Origin: DASWYB01 sp036405195
Lineage (GTDB): Bacteria; Patescibacteriota; UBA1384; 2-12-FULL-50-11; DASWYB01
Assembly (NCBI GenBank): GCA_036405195.1
Contig: DASWYB010000071.1
Location: 1 to 29,752, forward strand
DNA: 29,752 bases
Direction of reading: 5' to 3'
Shown here: piece after piece, positions 1 through 8,188 of the stretch
Position numbering within the stretch: position 1 is the stretch's first letter
Layout of the letters: each line of letters starts with the position of its first letter
Notes under the pieces: model-generated
Seen by the model: the letters and a program-made list of their open reading frames with translations, nothing else
Told to the model about the DNA's origin: nothing
The model's database searches: none
Made by a program: the position numbers and the translations under genes

Positions 1-1
1 C

Positions 2-1585
2 GAAGATATCGTTGTTGTAGACTGCGGGATTGCCTTTGCTGGTCCTGAATACCCTGGCATTGATGCATTAATTCCAGATGTCCGTTACTTAGAAGAGCGA
101 AAAAATAATATTCGTGGCATGATCTTCACCCATGGACATGAAGACCATATTGGTGCCGTTCCTTACATTTGGCCCAAGCTTGGTTGCCCCATGTATGCAA
201 CTCCGCTAGCCGGTGGCCTCATTCAACACAAGCTCACTGAAGCGGGTATTACCAACGCGCCAATGACGGTAGTTCAGGCAGGTGATAAATTACACTTTGG
301 AAAAATTTCAGTCGAAATGGTGCGTCTCACGCACTCGATCCCTGATGTCCTTGGTCTTGCAATCCGTTGTCCCGCTGGTCTTTTCTTCTACGCGACGGAC
401 TGGCGTTTAGAGCACACACCTGCGCTCGGTAAGCCAGCCGATTGGACGCGTATCGCACAGCTTGCAGGCGAAGGTATTACGGCTCTCTTCTCAGACTCGA
501 CCAATGTTGATCGCCCTGGGTATAGCCCAACGGAGCGAATTATTGGTGAAGCCTTTGACCGCATCTTCCAAGATGCCAAAGCGCGCATTATTATTGCTCA
601 GTTTGCGTCCAATATTAACCGCGTGCAGCAAGTTTTTAACTCGGCTAAAAAGTTTGGCCGTAAGATTGCGCTGTCTGGTCGCTCAATGGAAACGTACGTC
701 AATATTGCGATGGGACTTGGGTATCTTAAGGTTCCTGAGGGCATGTTGATTGATCTTCGTAAGGTGAATACCTTTGATCCGCATAAAGTTGCCATTCTCT
801 CCACGGGCAGTCAAGGCGAAGAGTTTTCGTCGCTCGTCCGGATGTCTGAAGGGGCACATCGTCACGTTAAGCTTCATCCCACGGATACAGTTGTCGTTTC
901 TGCTTCTGCTATCCCTGGCAACGAAGATCAGGTAGAACGGCTCTTAACGAACCTCTATCGTGAAGGCGTGAACGTAATCAACAACAAGCTTGTCGCTGAT
1001 GTCCATGTGTCAGGTCACCCTTCGCGGGATGAACTGAAAATGATGATTGCCCTGGCGCAGCCGCAGCACTTTATTCCAATTCACGGTTCATATCCTCGTA
1101 TGGTCGACCATGGTAATATCGCCGTCGAAATGGGTGTAGAACCAGACAAAATTATCATGATGGAAAATGGCCAGATCGTTGAGTTCGACGAAAAGGGCGG
1201 CCGTATTTCTGCCGAACGTATTCCAATGGAAGACGTGATGATTGACGGTAAGAAAATCGGCGATGTTGGTCCGATTGTCATTCGTGACCGTAAGACACTT
1301 GGCGATGAAGGTATGGTTACTTTCTTTATTGTGGCCAAGCAGAAAACGGGCGAAATGCTCACATCTCCTGACATTATTACTCGTGGGTTTGTGTATATTC
1401 GTGAAGCTGAACAGCTCATGCACCAGTTGCGTGAAGAAGTAAAACGCTCGTATCTCGCCGCGCAGAAACGTCACAGCGGAAGCATGGAAGATCTCAAAGC
1501 TGCTATGCGTGATGATATCGCGAAATTCTTAGAAGAAGAGACAGGCCGTAATCCAATGATTATCCCTGTCATCACGACGGTCTAA
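2..1585 (+). CDS. rnj: Ribonuclease J, 5'-truncated by window edge
   Basis: Metallo-beta-lactamase/beta-CASP ribonuclease that processes and degrades RNA by endonucleolytic and 5'-3' exonucleolytic cleavage in the cytoplasm. The frame is already open at base 2, and the residues before the first ATG at 119 (VVDCGIAF, IPDV) match the family, so the true start lies upstream and that ATG (inside GMIFTHGHEDH) is internal. The zinc motif HGHEDHIGA, a later SDSTN segment, ASNINR and SGRSM (beta-CASP), the SGHPSRDELK stretch and PIHGSYPR near the C-terminal third are all visible. 527 residues are present, so roughly the first 30-70 appear to be missing. A strong hairpin terminator follows directly. 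Family assignment is secure; J1 versus J2 cannot be decided here. Confidence 0.95.
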   Translation, partial: EDIVVVDCGIAFAGPEYPGIDALIPDVRYLEERKNNIRGMIFTHGHEDHIGAVPYIWPKLGCPMYATPLAGGLIQHKLTEAGITNAPMTVVQAGDKLHFGKISVEMVRLTHSIPDVLGLAIRCPAGLFFYATDWRLEHTPALGKPADWTRIAQLAGEGITALFSDSTNVDRPGYSPTERIIGEAFDRIFQDAKARIIIAQFASNINRVQQVFNSAKKFGRKIALSGRSMETYVNIAMGLGYLKVPEGMLIDLRKVNTFDPHKVAILSTGSQGEEFSSLVRMSEGAHRHVKLHPTDTVVVSASAIPGNEDQVERLLTNLYREGVNVINNKLVADVHVSGHPSRDELKMMIALAQPQHFIPIHGSYPRMVDHGNIAVEMGVEPDKIIMMENGQIVEFDEKGGRISAERIPMEDVMIDGKKIGDVGPIVIRDRKTLGDEGMVTFFIVAKQKTGEMLTSPDIITRGFVYIREAEQLMHQLREEVKRSYLAAQKRHSGSMEDLKAAMRDDIAKFLEEETGRNPMIIPVITTV

Positions 1586-1603
1586 AAGTGAAAGAATAAA
1601 ACT

Positions 1604-1640
1604 AAGAAAACGTCGCCACTAAACCAGGCGACGTTTTCTT
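1604..1640 (+). terminator. Rho-independent terminator of rnj
   Basis: A perfect 14-bp stem (1604-1617 with 1627-1640), 9-nt loop, with the descending arm ending in a T-rich run. It begins 18 nt after the rnj stop codon. The A-rich ascending arm may also give some termination on the other strand. Confidence 0.9.
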
Positions 1641-1661
1641 ATAATCTCGCTACGCGGTAAT

Positions 1662-1692
1662 AAAAAGGGGCGACGTCGTACGACGTCGCCCC
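1662..1692 (-). terminator. Palindromic terminator of the minus-strand secreted-protein gene
   Basis: Bases 1667-1692 are a perfect 26-bp palindrome (GGGGCGACGTCGT and its complement). On the minus strand it is followed by TTTTTA (plus-strand A run 1662-1666). It lies about 50 nt past the stop of the 188-residue gene, which it should terminate. With zero loop bases the hairpin must open at its centre. Confidence 0.8.
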
Positions 1693-1741
1693 GGCTCGAT
1701 CAGGGTTGTTTTTCTCTCGTTGCTTCCTGTGAAGGAAGATG

Positions 1742-2308
1742 TTACCCGTTGGGGGCATCCGGTCGGGCTTTGGGCAAGCCTTCGTAGAGGGCGGGAGGCA
1801 GGACGACCGGCTTTGCGCGATCTTGGTCAAATTCCTGGAGTGATTGCCCCAGAAACTCCCGTGGCCCTCGTCGGTCTCGCAGTGAACTTTTGAGTCGCCA
1901 CCGCGCTTGTTGGAGCAGGCTTTGATACTGCCTTACAACGAGCTGGAGTTTGGCAGGGTCTTTCGAGGCCTCTTTGGGGAAAGTGACGCCGTAAAGCTTT
2001 TTTACCATGGCTTCGTCGGGCTGTTCGACTTTCTCGAGGTCTGCGAGGAACTCGTCTACCATGTCCCGTAGTTCGTTGGTTTTCTGCTTTTCGGCGGCTA
2101 GCTCTGCCCGCGACTGACGCAAGTTCTCGTTACCGTTTGCGACTGTTCTCTCGAGGATCTCATTTGTCCTCTGAAGTGAACTGATAAATGCGTTGGCAGT
2201 CGCAAGGTTGTCGGCTTGGGCGGTACTCCCCGTTGCCCGTGCGGTTGTGGTTGTTCCGGCAAGGAACGAGATCAGACACAAAATCGGGAGAAACCAGGCT
2301 TTTTTCAT
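1742..2308 (-). CDS. Secreted coiled-coil protein of unknown function
   Basis: Not recognised. The 188-residue product begins with a clear signal peptide (MKK, a hydrophobic stretch to about residue 20, then ARA as a likely cleavage site near residue 26), so it should be exported; no lipobox Cys is seen. Residues about 33-95 are rich in E, Q, R, N and L with heptad-like spacing and probably form a coiled coil; the rest is charged with a Pro-rich tail. A GAGGAAG ribosome binding site precedes the ATG. It is transcribed alone, from a consensus promoter (2345-2373) to a palindromic terminator (1662-1692), against rnj and away from ftsK. Two hand-counted 60-base rows gave 40 and 32 G+C, above most of the neighbourhood, which suggests recent acquisition. 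It resembles in layout the unit at 26085-26560. Confidence 0.75.
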   Translation of the reverse strand: MKKAWFLPILCLISFLAGTTTTARATGSTAQADNLATANAFISSLQRTNEILERTVANGNENLRQSRAELAAEKQKTNELRDMVDEFLADLEKVEQPDEAMVKKLYGVTFPKEASKDPAKLQLVVRQYQSLLQQARWRLKSSLRDRRGPREFLGQSLQEFDQDRAKPVVLPPALYEGLPKARPDAPNG

Positions 2309-2344
2309 CGGGCTTCCTCAGAGATCAGGAACGGAGATAGCGAG

Positions 2345-2373
2345 AATATACCGTAGTAAGGGGAGCTTGTCAA
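2345..2373 (-). promoter_or_regulatory. Sigma70-type promoter of the secreted coiled-coil gene
   Basis: Reading the minus strand: TTGACA (2373-2368), 17-nt spacer, TATATT (2350-2345). The -35 is a perfect consensus and the -10 is 5 of 6. Transcription would start near 2338, giving a leader of about 30 nt with a ribosome binding site. This is the closest match to the textbook consensus in the window. Confidence 0.75.
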
Positions 2374-2441
2374 CCGAAAAGCTCTGTGGCAATGGGTTAG
2401 GAAACCTGCTAGACTGGGTGTGTTACCGAAGGAGGTGTGTT

Positions 2442-4508
2442 TTGCCGTTTCTTAATCGCCGCCGACGCTCCGCGTCTCGGTCTCGCCGGAAGCCGACGTT
2501 TAAAGACCAGCTTGATTGGACAATTAACCCTGACACTGCCCGGGAAGTGTTTGGGATTCTTTTAACTGTTTTAGGCATTCTCTTTGTGATTTCGATCTTT
2601 GGTTTAGCGGGTAAATTTGGCGAAGTTGTGATTCGTATTTCCAAATCGCTCTTTGGCATATTAGGGTATGTGGCCCCCCTTGTTTTTCTCGTCATGGGAA
2701 TAAAGTTGCTTATGCCGCGTAAAGATGACGAAGGAGTAAAAGCATCGGTTGCTATCGGCATTATTATTGCCTTTTTTACTATCCCAGGCCTGTTTATCCA
2801 GTATGGTGGAGCTATGGGAAATCTCTCTTTTAAACTCGCTTCCAGCATTCTCGGAACGCTCGGTGGTTATATTGCCTTACTGGGCTTTTCGATCGCGGCT
2901 CTTTTAGTGGCCACGAATGTGTCGCTGGCCTATATTGTGGCGCGGCTTAAATTTAATCAAGAATCAATGCCACAACTTAATCTCGGAGGAGGTGCTAAGG
3001 CGAAAGTATTTACACTGCCTCGTTCTGAACGCCGTACGAAGGAAGCTTCAACCTCTGCTCCTGTTCGGGTGCTTACGTCAGCCTCGGGGGATTGGGAGTA
3101 TCCGTCGCTTGATCTACTTGAGCTCTCTGACTCAATGCCCGATGCCGGTAACATTGGGAAGAACCGCGAAACAATTCAGAAGACATTCAAAGACTTTAAT
3201 ATTGACGTCACGATGGGTGACGTTAATGTTGGTCCAACTGTCTCGCAATACACATTAAAACCAGCTGATGGAGTTAAACTCACGGCTATATCTGCCCGAG
3301 ATAAGGACTTAGCCTTGTCTTTAGCCGCTTCAACAGTCCGTATTGAAGCGCCTATTCCCGGAAAATCTGCCGTCGGAATTGAAATTCCTAATAAGTCAGC
3401 CGCCAAAGTTACGCTGCGTGAAATTTTAGAAAGTGATTCACTTAAAAAAGTTCAGTCCGGTTTGGCCTTGGCGCTTGGGCGAGATTCCGCCGGCGACCCG
3501 TTTGTTATCGATCTCAAGCGTGCGCCGCACATGCTTATTGCAGGTTCGACCGGAAGTGGTAAGTCGGTGTGTATTAACTCGATTTTAGTAAACTTACTGT
3601 ACCAGAATTCCCCCAGTGAGCTACGCCTGTTGCTTGTTGATCCGAAACGGGTGGAATTTACGGAATATAACGGGATTCCCCATCTCCTCGCTCCAGTTGT
3701 GACAGAAGTAGACAAGACGGTGGCCTTGTTGAAGTGGACGGTCGCAGAAATGGAACGACGGTTTAAGCTGTTTGCCGAGTCCTCGGCCCGTAATATTGAA
3801 GTCTATAACGAAAACCCGACAGAAGGGAAAATGCCCTATATTGTCGTTGTTATCGACGAGTTGGCCGACCTTATGACGCAAGCCGCCAGTGACGTTGAAA
3901 CGTCGATTGTGCGTATTGCGCAGATGGCTCGTGCGGTGGGTATTCACTTAATTGTCGCCACCCAACGTCCCTCGGTTGACGTTATCACGGGTTTAATCAA
4001 GGCCAATATTCCCACGCGTATTGCGTTTGCTGTGGCCAGTAACGCCGATTCCCGTACGATTCTAGACCAAGGTGGGGCAGAAAAACTATTAGGCCGGGGC
4101 GATATGCTTTATCTCTCAAGTGATATTCCAAATGCCAAACGTGCGCAAGGTGTGATGGTAACTGATAAAGAAATTCGTTCCGTTACTGACTTCCTCAAGC
4201 GGGAAGGCGAAGCTGAGTATGATGAATCGATCACGAACTTTAAGGCCCGTAATCCCAACTCAATTGGGATTGGTGGTGATGGAGAAATTGACGATACTCT
4301 TTTCCAAGAAGCCAAAGAAACCGTCATTCAATCAGGTAAGGCGTCAGCGTCTCTTCTGCAGCGCCGTTTGCGGGTTGGGTATGCCCGAGCCGCTCGCTTA
4401 CTTGATCTGTTAGAAGAACAAGGGGTAATTGGGCCGGCTGATGGTGCCAAGCCCCGCGATATTTTAGTCTCCTCAACGGAAGACTTTACCTCCAGCGAGA
4501 TGTTATAG
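2442..4508 (+). CDS. ftsK: DNA translocase FtsK/SpoIIIE
   Basis: Septum-associated motor that pumps chromosomal DNA during division. I choose the TTG start at 2442 because AAGGAGG ends 6 nt upstream; the frame is open further upstream, but that part runs through the opposite-strand secreted gene. The product is 688 residues: a basic N-terminus, four membrane segments (about 35-54, 70-90, 101-119, 138-160), a linker, the alpha/beta FtsK motor with Walker A GSTGSGKS (368-375) and Walker B IVVVIDELAD (about 467-476), IVATQRPSVDVITG (504-517), and a C-terminal winged-helix gamma domain (about 615-675, ASLLQRRLRVGYARAARL) that in relatives reads oriented DNA motifs. It leads a run with the RodZ-like gene and recA. 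The linker is short compared with E. coli FtsK, as in SpoIIIE. Confidence 0.95.
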   Translation: MPFLNRRRRSASRSRRKPTFKDQLDWTINPDTAREVFGILLTVLGILFVISIFGLAGKFGEVVIRISKSLFGILGYVAPLVFLVMGIKLLMPRKDDEGVKASVAIGIIIAFFTIPGLFIQYGGAMGNLSFKLASSILGTLGGYIALLGFSIAALLVATNVSLAYIVARLKFNQESMPQLNLGGGAKAKVFTLPRSERRTKEASTSAPVRVLTSASGDWEYPSLDLLELSDSMPDAGNIGKNRETIQKTFKDFNIDVTMGDVNVGPTVSQYTLKPADGVKLTAISARDKDLALSLAASTVRIEAPIPGKSAVGIEIPNKSAAKVTLREILESDSLKKVQSGLALALGRDSAGDPFVIDLKRAPHMLIAGSTGSGKSVCINSILVNLLYQNSPSELRLLLVDPKRVEFTEYNGIPHLLAPVVTEVDKTVALLKWTVAEMERRFKLFAESSARNIEVYNENPTEGKMPYIVVVIDELADLMTQAASDVETSIVRIAQMARAVGIHLIVATQRPSVDVITGLIKANIPTRIAFAVASNADSRTILDQGGAEKLLGRGDMLYLSSDIPNAKRAQGVMVTDKEIRSVTDFLKREGEAEYDESITNFKARNPNSIGIGGDGEIDDTLFQEAKETVIQSGKASASLLQRRLRVGYARAARLLDLLEEQGVIGPADGAKPRDILVSSTEDFTSSEML

Positions 4509-4533
4509 CTTTGGAGTCTGTGTTACCAGAGCT
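4507..4533 (+). other. Small intergenic hairpin after ftsK
   Basis: An 8-bp stem (4507-4514 with 4526-4533, one G-T pair) with an 11-nt loop overlaps the ftsK stop codon. No T-run follows, so it is at best a weak terminator or an mRNA-stability element. Confidence 0.3.
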
Positions 4534-4554
4534 GTAAAAGTTAGTCACCTGTGT

Positions 4555-4560
4555 TATAGC
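4555..4560 (+). promoter_or_regulatory. Candidate -10 box for the RodZ-like gene
   Basis: TATAGC ends 6 nt before the ATG at 4567, and there is no Shine-Dalgarno sequence. This spacing would place the transcription start at the A of the ATG. No convincing -35 is visible, so the call rests on the same spacing recurring before other genes in the window. Confidence 0.4.
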
Positions 4561-4566
4561 TAGAAT

Positions 4567-5283
4567 ATGGCCGCCCATGGATTTCAACAAAAAACAGTAA
4601 CACCAGCCGAAAGTCTGGGTGTTCGTTTGAAGTCGCTCCGGATGAAAAAGAAACTCACGTTGTCTCAGGCCGAACAAGAGACGAAAGTCCGTGTCCACTA
4701 CCTTGAGGCGATTGAGGATGACCGATTTAAAGATCTTCCGTCCTCGCACTGTAAGGGCTTTATCCGGCGGTACGCAGCATATTTGGGGCTCTCTTCCGAG
4801 GTAACGGAACAGTCACTTGCCACGTTATACCTTGATATCTCTCGACATCCGTTCTCTCCCCGAATGGCTGGCCGCGAGTCGCTGGTATCGGTTACTCCAA
4901 AGCTTCTGGCGGTCGGTTTCTCGATTGTTGTATTGCTCGCCTTTATTGGGTATGTTACATACCAGGTACGGCAGTTCGCTTCTCCTCCGTCGCTTGAGAT
5001 TACCAGCCCGAATAATGACCAAGTGGTGGAATCGGAAACTGTACGGATTGAGGGAAAAACTGAGCCTGGCGCACTCGTGATGATCGACGATATACAAGCG
5101 AGTGTGGGGAGCGACGGTGTGTTTTCATACGTCTTAATACTACGCCCTGGTCTTAACCAGATTACCGTTGTCTCGGAAAATCGCATTAAAAAGCAAACGT
5201 CACGTATTGTCTCGATTCTCTATCGAGCGCCTGTTTCTGTGAGTCCCGTTCCAAGTGTTTCGCCGTCCCCTAGTGTTCAGTAA
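4567..5283 (+). CDS. RodZ-like transmembrane HTH protein with Ig-like domain
   Basis: 238 residues. The cytoplasmic N-terminus (about 15-80, ESLGVRLKSLRMKKKLTLSQ then CKGFIRRYAAYLGL) is the helix-turn-helix found in RodZ and related membrane proteins, where it contacts the MreB cytoskeleton rather than DNA. One transmembrane helix spans about 112-133. Outside it lies a single beta-rich Ig-like module (143-220; LEITSPNNDQVVESETVRIEG, PGLNQITV), typical of CPR surface proteins, then a Pro/Ser/Val tail. The usual RodZ C-terminal domain is replaced, so cell-shape or division function is inference. It sits 58 nt after ftsK and 18 nt before recA. Confidence 0.75.
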   Translation: MAAHGFQQKTVTPAESLGVRLKSLRMKKKLTLSQAEQETKVRVHYLEAIEDDRFKDLPSSHCKGFIRRYAAYLGLSSEVTEQSLATLYLDISRHPFSPRMAGRESLVSVTPKLLAVGFSIVVLLAFIGYVTYQVRQFASPPSLEITSPNNDQVVESETVRIEGKTEPGALVMIDDIQASVGSDGVFSYVLILRPGLNQITVVSENRIKKQTSRIVSILYRAPVSVSPVPSVSPSPSVQ

Positions 5284-5301
5284 GTGTGTTAAAGGAGTTT
5301 T

Positions 5302-6420
5302 ATGGCTAAAAAATCAAAAGATCCGTCTCCCGAAATTAGTGTGCCACACGAAGGTGGTGATACATCGGCTCGTAATCAGGCGCTCGAAATTGCCATTGGC
5401 GCAATCCAAAAGCAGTTTGGGCAAGGTGCCATTATGCGTATGGGTGGCGGTCGGTCGCATCATATTGCCTCTATTCCCACGGGTTCTCTGGCTCTCGATG
5501 TTGCCTTAGGCATTGGTGGTTTGCCACGAGGCCGTATCGTTGAAATTTATGGTCCTGAATCGTCAGGGAAAACAACGCTCACATTGTCCTGTATTGCACA
5601 GACTCAAAAAAAAGGCGGCTTAGCCGCATTTGTAGATGCCGAGCATGCCTTTGACCCAGAATATGCCCGTAAGTTAGGCGTTAACCTTGACGAACTCTTG
5701 ATCTCTCAGCCGGATACGGGTGAGCAAGCGCTGGAGATTGTGGAAACACTTGTACGATCGAATGCCCTGGATATTGTGGTTGTTGACTCCGTCGCGGCTT
5801 TGGTTCCCCGTTCAGAGTTAGAAGGAGATATTGGGGACGCATCGGTTGGTGTGCAGGCCCGTTTAATGAGCCAGGCCTTGCGTAAAATTACCGGTGCTAT
5901 TTCTAAGTCCAAAACGATTGTGGTCTTCATTAACCAAATTCGTATGAAAATTGGAGTGATGTTTGGAAACCCAGAAACTACTTCTGGTGGTAATGCGCTT
6001 AAATTCTATGCCTCGGTGCGAATGGATATTCGTCGCGGTGAGCAAATTAAAGAAGGCGACGTGGCCGTGGGAAACCGGACAAAGGTGAAGATCGTGAAAA
6101 ATAAAGTGGCGCCACCGTTTCGAGTGGCGGAGTTTGACCTTCTTTATGCCGAGGGTATTTCACGTGAAGGCGATATTTTAGACTTAGCAGTTGGCAAGGA
6201 TATTGTGCAGCGTTCCGGCTCTTGGTATCAGTATGAAGGCGAGAAGATTGGCCAGGGACGTGAGTCGGCCCGAACCTTCCTCAAAAATAACCCGTCGATT
6301 GCCGATGAGATTGAAGCGAAGATTCGTAAAGGCGATGATGCAACTCCTGAAGAAGTGCCCGCAGCCGAAATTGCAGTCGAAGATGAAGACTCCGCTGAAC
6401 TTATAGAAAACGAAGTTTAA
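5302..6420 (+). CDS. recA: Recombinase RecA
   Basis: ATP-dependent strand-exchange protein for homologous recombination and SOS co-protease activity in the cytoplasm. 372 residues, full length. Visible are Walker A GPESSGKT (84-91), the MAW-type catalytic region VDAEHAFDP (111-119), Walker B IVVVDSV (158-164), loop L1 near DIGDASVGVQARLMSQALRK, loop L2 near FGNPETTSGGNALKFYASVR, and an acidic C-terminal tail. AAAGGAG lies 5 nt before the ATG. The N-terminus has about 20 extra residues before the conserved QALEIAIGAIQKQFG start. It is the last gene of the ftsK run and ends in a strong terminator. No LexA-type operator was seen upstream, consistent with transcription from within or before the upstream gene. 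Confidence 0.98.
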   Translation: MAKKSKDPSPEISVPHEGGDTSARNQALEIAIGAIQKQFGQGAIMRMGGGRSHHIASIPTGSLALDVALGIGGLPRGRIVEIYGPESSGKTTLTLSCIAQTQKKGGLAAFVDAEHAFDPEYARKLGVNLDELLISQPDTGEQALEIVETLVRSNALDIVVVDSVAALVPRSELEGDIGDASVGVQARLMSQALRKITGAISKSKTIVVFINQIRMKIGVMFGNPETTSGGNALKFYASVRMDIRRGEQIKEGDVAVGNRTKVKIVKNKVAPPFRVAEFDLLYAEGISREGDILDLAVGKDIVQRSGSWYQYEGEKIGQGRESARTFLKNNPSIADEIEAKIRKGDDATPEEVPAAEIAVEDEDSAELIENEV

Positions 6421-6431
6421 GAGCGAGAAGT

Positions 6432-6464
6432 AAAAAGAGAGCGTTACAACGCTCTCTTTTTTTT
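6432..6464 (+). terminator. Rho-independent terminator after recA
   Basis: Stem of about 12 bp (6432-6443 with 6450-6461; AGAGAGCG/CGCTCTCT core), 6-nt loop, and an 8-T run. It starts 12 nt after the recA stop and separates recA from the CPBP gene. Confidence 0.92.
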
Positions 6465-6491
6465 GCACCCAAGCGGTAATTACGTTAGCAT
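6463..6491 (+). promoter_or_regulatory. Candidate promoter of the CPBP protease gene
   Basis: TTGCAC (6463-6468), 17-nt spacer, TAGCAT (6486-6491), then 6 nt to the ATG at 6498. The -35 overlaps the last Ts of the recA terminator. No ribosome binding site is present, suggesting a leaderless transcript. Both hexamers deviate from consensus. Confidence 0.4.
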
Positions 6492-6497
6492 GAATAT

Positions 6498-7577
6498 ATG
6501 AATCCTGTGCTTATTCGTCGACTTCATATGCCCTCGCTTGGTGTCTTAGCTTTACTCATTGGAGGCATCCTACGAGTTATAGCGGCCGTGTTCCATTGGC
6601 CCATCGGCCTTGTTTTGGTTTCTCAGCTGACACTGCTTTTGGCTGTACTCTGGATTCTCTTTTACGATATTTTTCCTCTCTTTTTGAACCCATTTTACTT
6701 GATTCGTAAGCGATTCCCCCGTCGTCACTCTTTTTTCGTTCTCCTTTTCCTCCTATTTGGACTAATGCAACTGGTGACTGTTTTCTTGCCATCGGGACGA
6801 ACCAAAGATTTTACCACAACCCTCTCATTTTTAAGCTTTATGGGTGGCGTGGCGTGGTTTGTGTGTGTAACGATCCTCGGTGCGTTTACTCCTCTGATTC
6901 GACATTGGAAATACCAGCCGCGTGAATCAGAGAAAGTTACGTTCGAAGATATTGTGACGAGTATGGCCTTAATTGTGACCCCCACAGTGGCACTCTCGTT
7001 CTTCTTCTCCCCTCCTGGTTTAGGGACGACGGAGGTCACTCCCTACCAAATCTTTGTCACTAGTTTGCTGACTAATATTTTTATGGGGATATATCTCTAC
7101 TTATGGATTATTCGTCCCCGAGTATTTACCCTTAAGCAGCTAGGGTTAAAGAAAGTTCCGAGAGAGAGAGTAGGAGAAGCATTCGTCCTGTTTGTCTTTA
7201 TTGTTGTCCTTATTGCTATCTTGCAAGCAGTGCTCAAGCGGCTTGGATTGCCCCTTCAGAACTATAGTTTTAGTACGAAAGAGGGTGCAGCGTGGGCTAT
7301 GATTATGGTTGCCGTTGTTTCACCCTTTGTCGAAGAGCTGTACTTCCGTGGCTTCTTATTTAAAGGGCTCATGCTCAATCATCGCCCGCAGATTGCCTAT
7401 CTTGTCTCGGCAGGGTTATTTGCGTTACTACATCCCCCTTTAGCAGCGATGGTCGAAGTCTTTGCGATTGGTATTCTTTTAGGCTATCTTTCCAAGGAAA
7501 CAAAAAGTATTTGGCCGGGCATCTTTATCCACGCTTTAAATAACGCGATCGTTTTTGGTTACTTGCTCTATAAATAG
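6498..7577 (+). CDS. CPBP-family intramembrane metalloprotease
   Basis: 359 residues with about eight hydrophobic segments, so an integral membrane protein. The C-terminal third carries the CPBP (Rce1/Abi) signature: EELYFR with E279, E280 and R284, then FALLHPP with H312, then HALNN with H345 and N349. These are the expected glutamate, histidine and asparagine catalytic/metal residues. In bacteria the family is linked to bacteriocin immunity, peptide maturation and envelope functions; the substrate here is unknown. The start at 6498 lacks a Shine-Dalgarno sequence; the ATG at 6490 stops after three codons. It is monocistronic and overlaps the convergent nucleotidyltransferase gene by 10 nt. 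Confidence 0.88.
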   Translation: MNPVLIRRLHMPSLGVLALLIGGILRVIAAVFHWPIGLVLVSQLTLLLAVLWILFYDIFPLFLNPFYLIRKRFPRRHSFFVLLFLLFGLMQLVTVFLPSGRTKDFTTTLSFLSFMGGVAWFVCVTILGAFTPLIRHWKYQPRESEKVTFEDIVTSMALIVTPTVALSFFFSPPGLGTTEVTPYQIFVTSLLTNIFMGIYLYLWIIRPRVFTLKQLGLKKVPRERVGEAFVLFVFIVVLIAILQAVLKRLGLPLQNYSFSTKEGAAWAMIMVAVVSPFVEELYFRGFLFKGLMLNHRPQIAYLVSAGLFALLHPPLAAMVEVFAIGILLGYLSKETKSIWPGIFIHALNNAIVFGYLLYK

Positions 7578-8164
7578 GTATGAGGTTCCGAACTAATCAG
7601 TTTACTTGTGAAACAAAGTGAGCTTGCTTTCTCGGAAATATAGCTATTCATGCTCCGTTTGTATTTCTGGGCAAGATAGTGTAGCTCTTCGCTATTGTTT
7701 ACGCTTACTACCTTCTGTAACAACGAAGTTATCCCTACGTCGCCAATAATCTCCTTCGTTTCTATATCGTAAGCAATTGATTGAATAGTGAGTGGCACCC
7801 CGAGTAAATAGTTCTCGATCGTAGGCGCTAATTTGTTGGTGCGAATCGAATGGATGTTTGTCAGTGGGACAACATCGAGACTTAGGCCGTCTCGGCTGTA
7901 CTTAGGATTGCCAAAGTGATTCACTGTATGGTTCCAGCTGTCCGGTAGGGAAGGTTTTGTCGGGATCTGTTCCACAATAAAGTCCATATCTGAGGTAACT
8001 GGTCGAGTTCCGTACAGACAAGAGGCCAAGTTGCGGTAAATAAACCCTCCGATAATCCACGTTTTGCCTACATGGTTTTTCTCAAGAAGAGTAATCGCTT
8101 CTTGGTACTCTTTACTCTGAATTAATATTTTGTTGAAGACGCGTGTTAATTCCTGTTTCGGCAT
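7568..8164 (-). CDS. Nucleotidyltransferase-fold protein
   Basis: 198 residues. The N-terminal half shows the hallmark of the polymerase-beta/nucleotidyltransferase superfamily: WIIGGFIYRNL (GG motif followed by an Arg helix), then SDMDFIVE (the DxD metal pair) and a third acidic strand SLDVVPL. All three catalytic carboxylates appear present, so it is plausibly active. The C-terminal half (about 120-198) is not recognised. It resembles the predicted nucleotidyltransferase families near tRNA CCA-adding head domains, but size and C-terminus do not fit a CCA enzyme. It starts 24 nt after the polA stop on the same strand, with no promoter or clear ribosome binding site, so it is probably co-transcribed with polA. 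Role (nucleotide transfer to RNA, protein or small molecule) is unknown. Confidence 0.7.
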   Translation of the reverse strand: MPKQELTRVFNKILIQSKEYQEAITLLEKNHVGKTWIIGGFIYRNLASCLYGTRPVTSDMDFIVEQIPTKPSLPDSWNHTVNHFGNPKYSRDGLSLDVVPLTNIHSIRTNKLAPTIENYLLGVPLTIQSIAYDIETKEIIGDVGITSLLQKVVSVNNSEELHYLAQKYKRSMNSYISEKASSLCFTSKLISSEPHTYL

Positions 8165-8188
8165 GGGGCGTGATAAAGAAGCGGATCT

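Noticed and set aside
1081..1474. Long antisense open frames inside rnj
   Set aside because: They are shadows of a conserved coding frame, with no ribosome binding site and no recognisable domain.
2193..2441. Upstream extension of the ftsK reading frame
   Set aside because: It runs antisense through the secreted coiled-coil gene and its promoter, its translation lacks FtsK-like features, and the TTG at 2442 has an ideal AAGGAGG.
5284..5301. LexA-type operator before recA
   Set aside because: The 18-nt gap holds only a ribosome binding site; no inverted GAAC/GTTC pair is present and recA appears to be transcribed from upstream.
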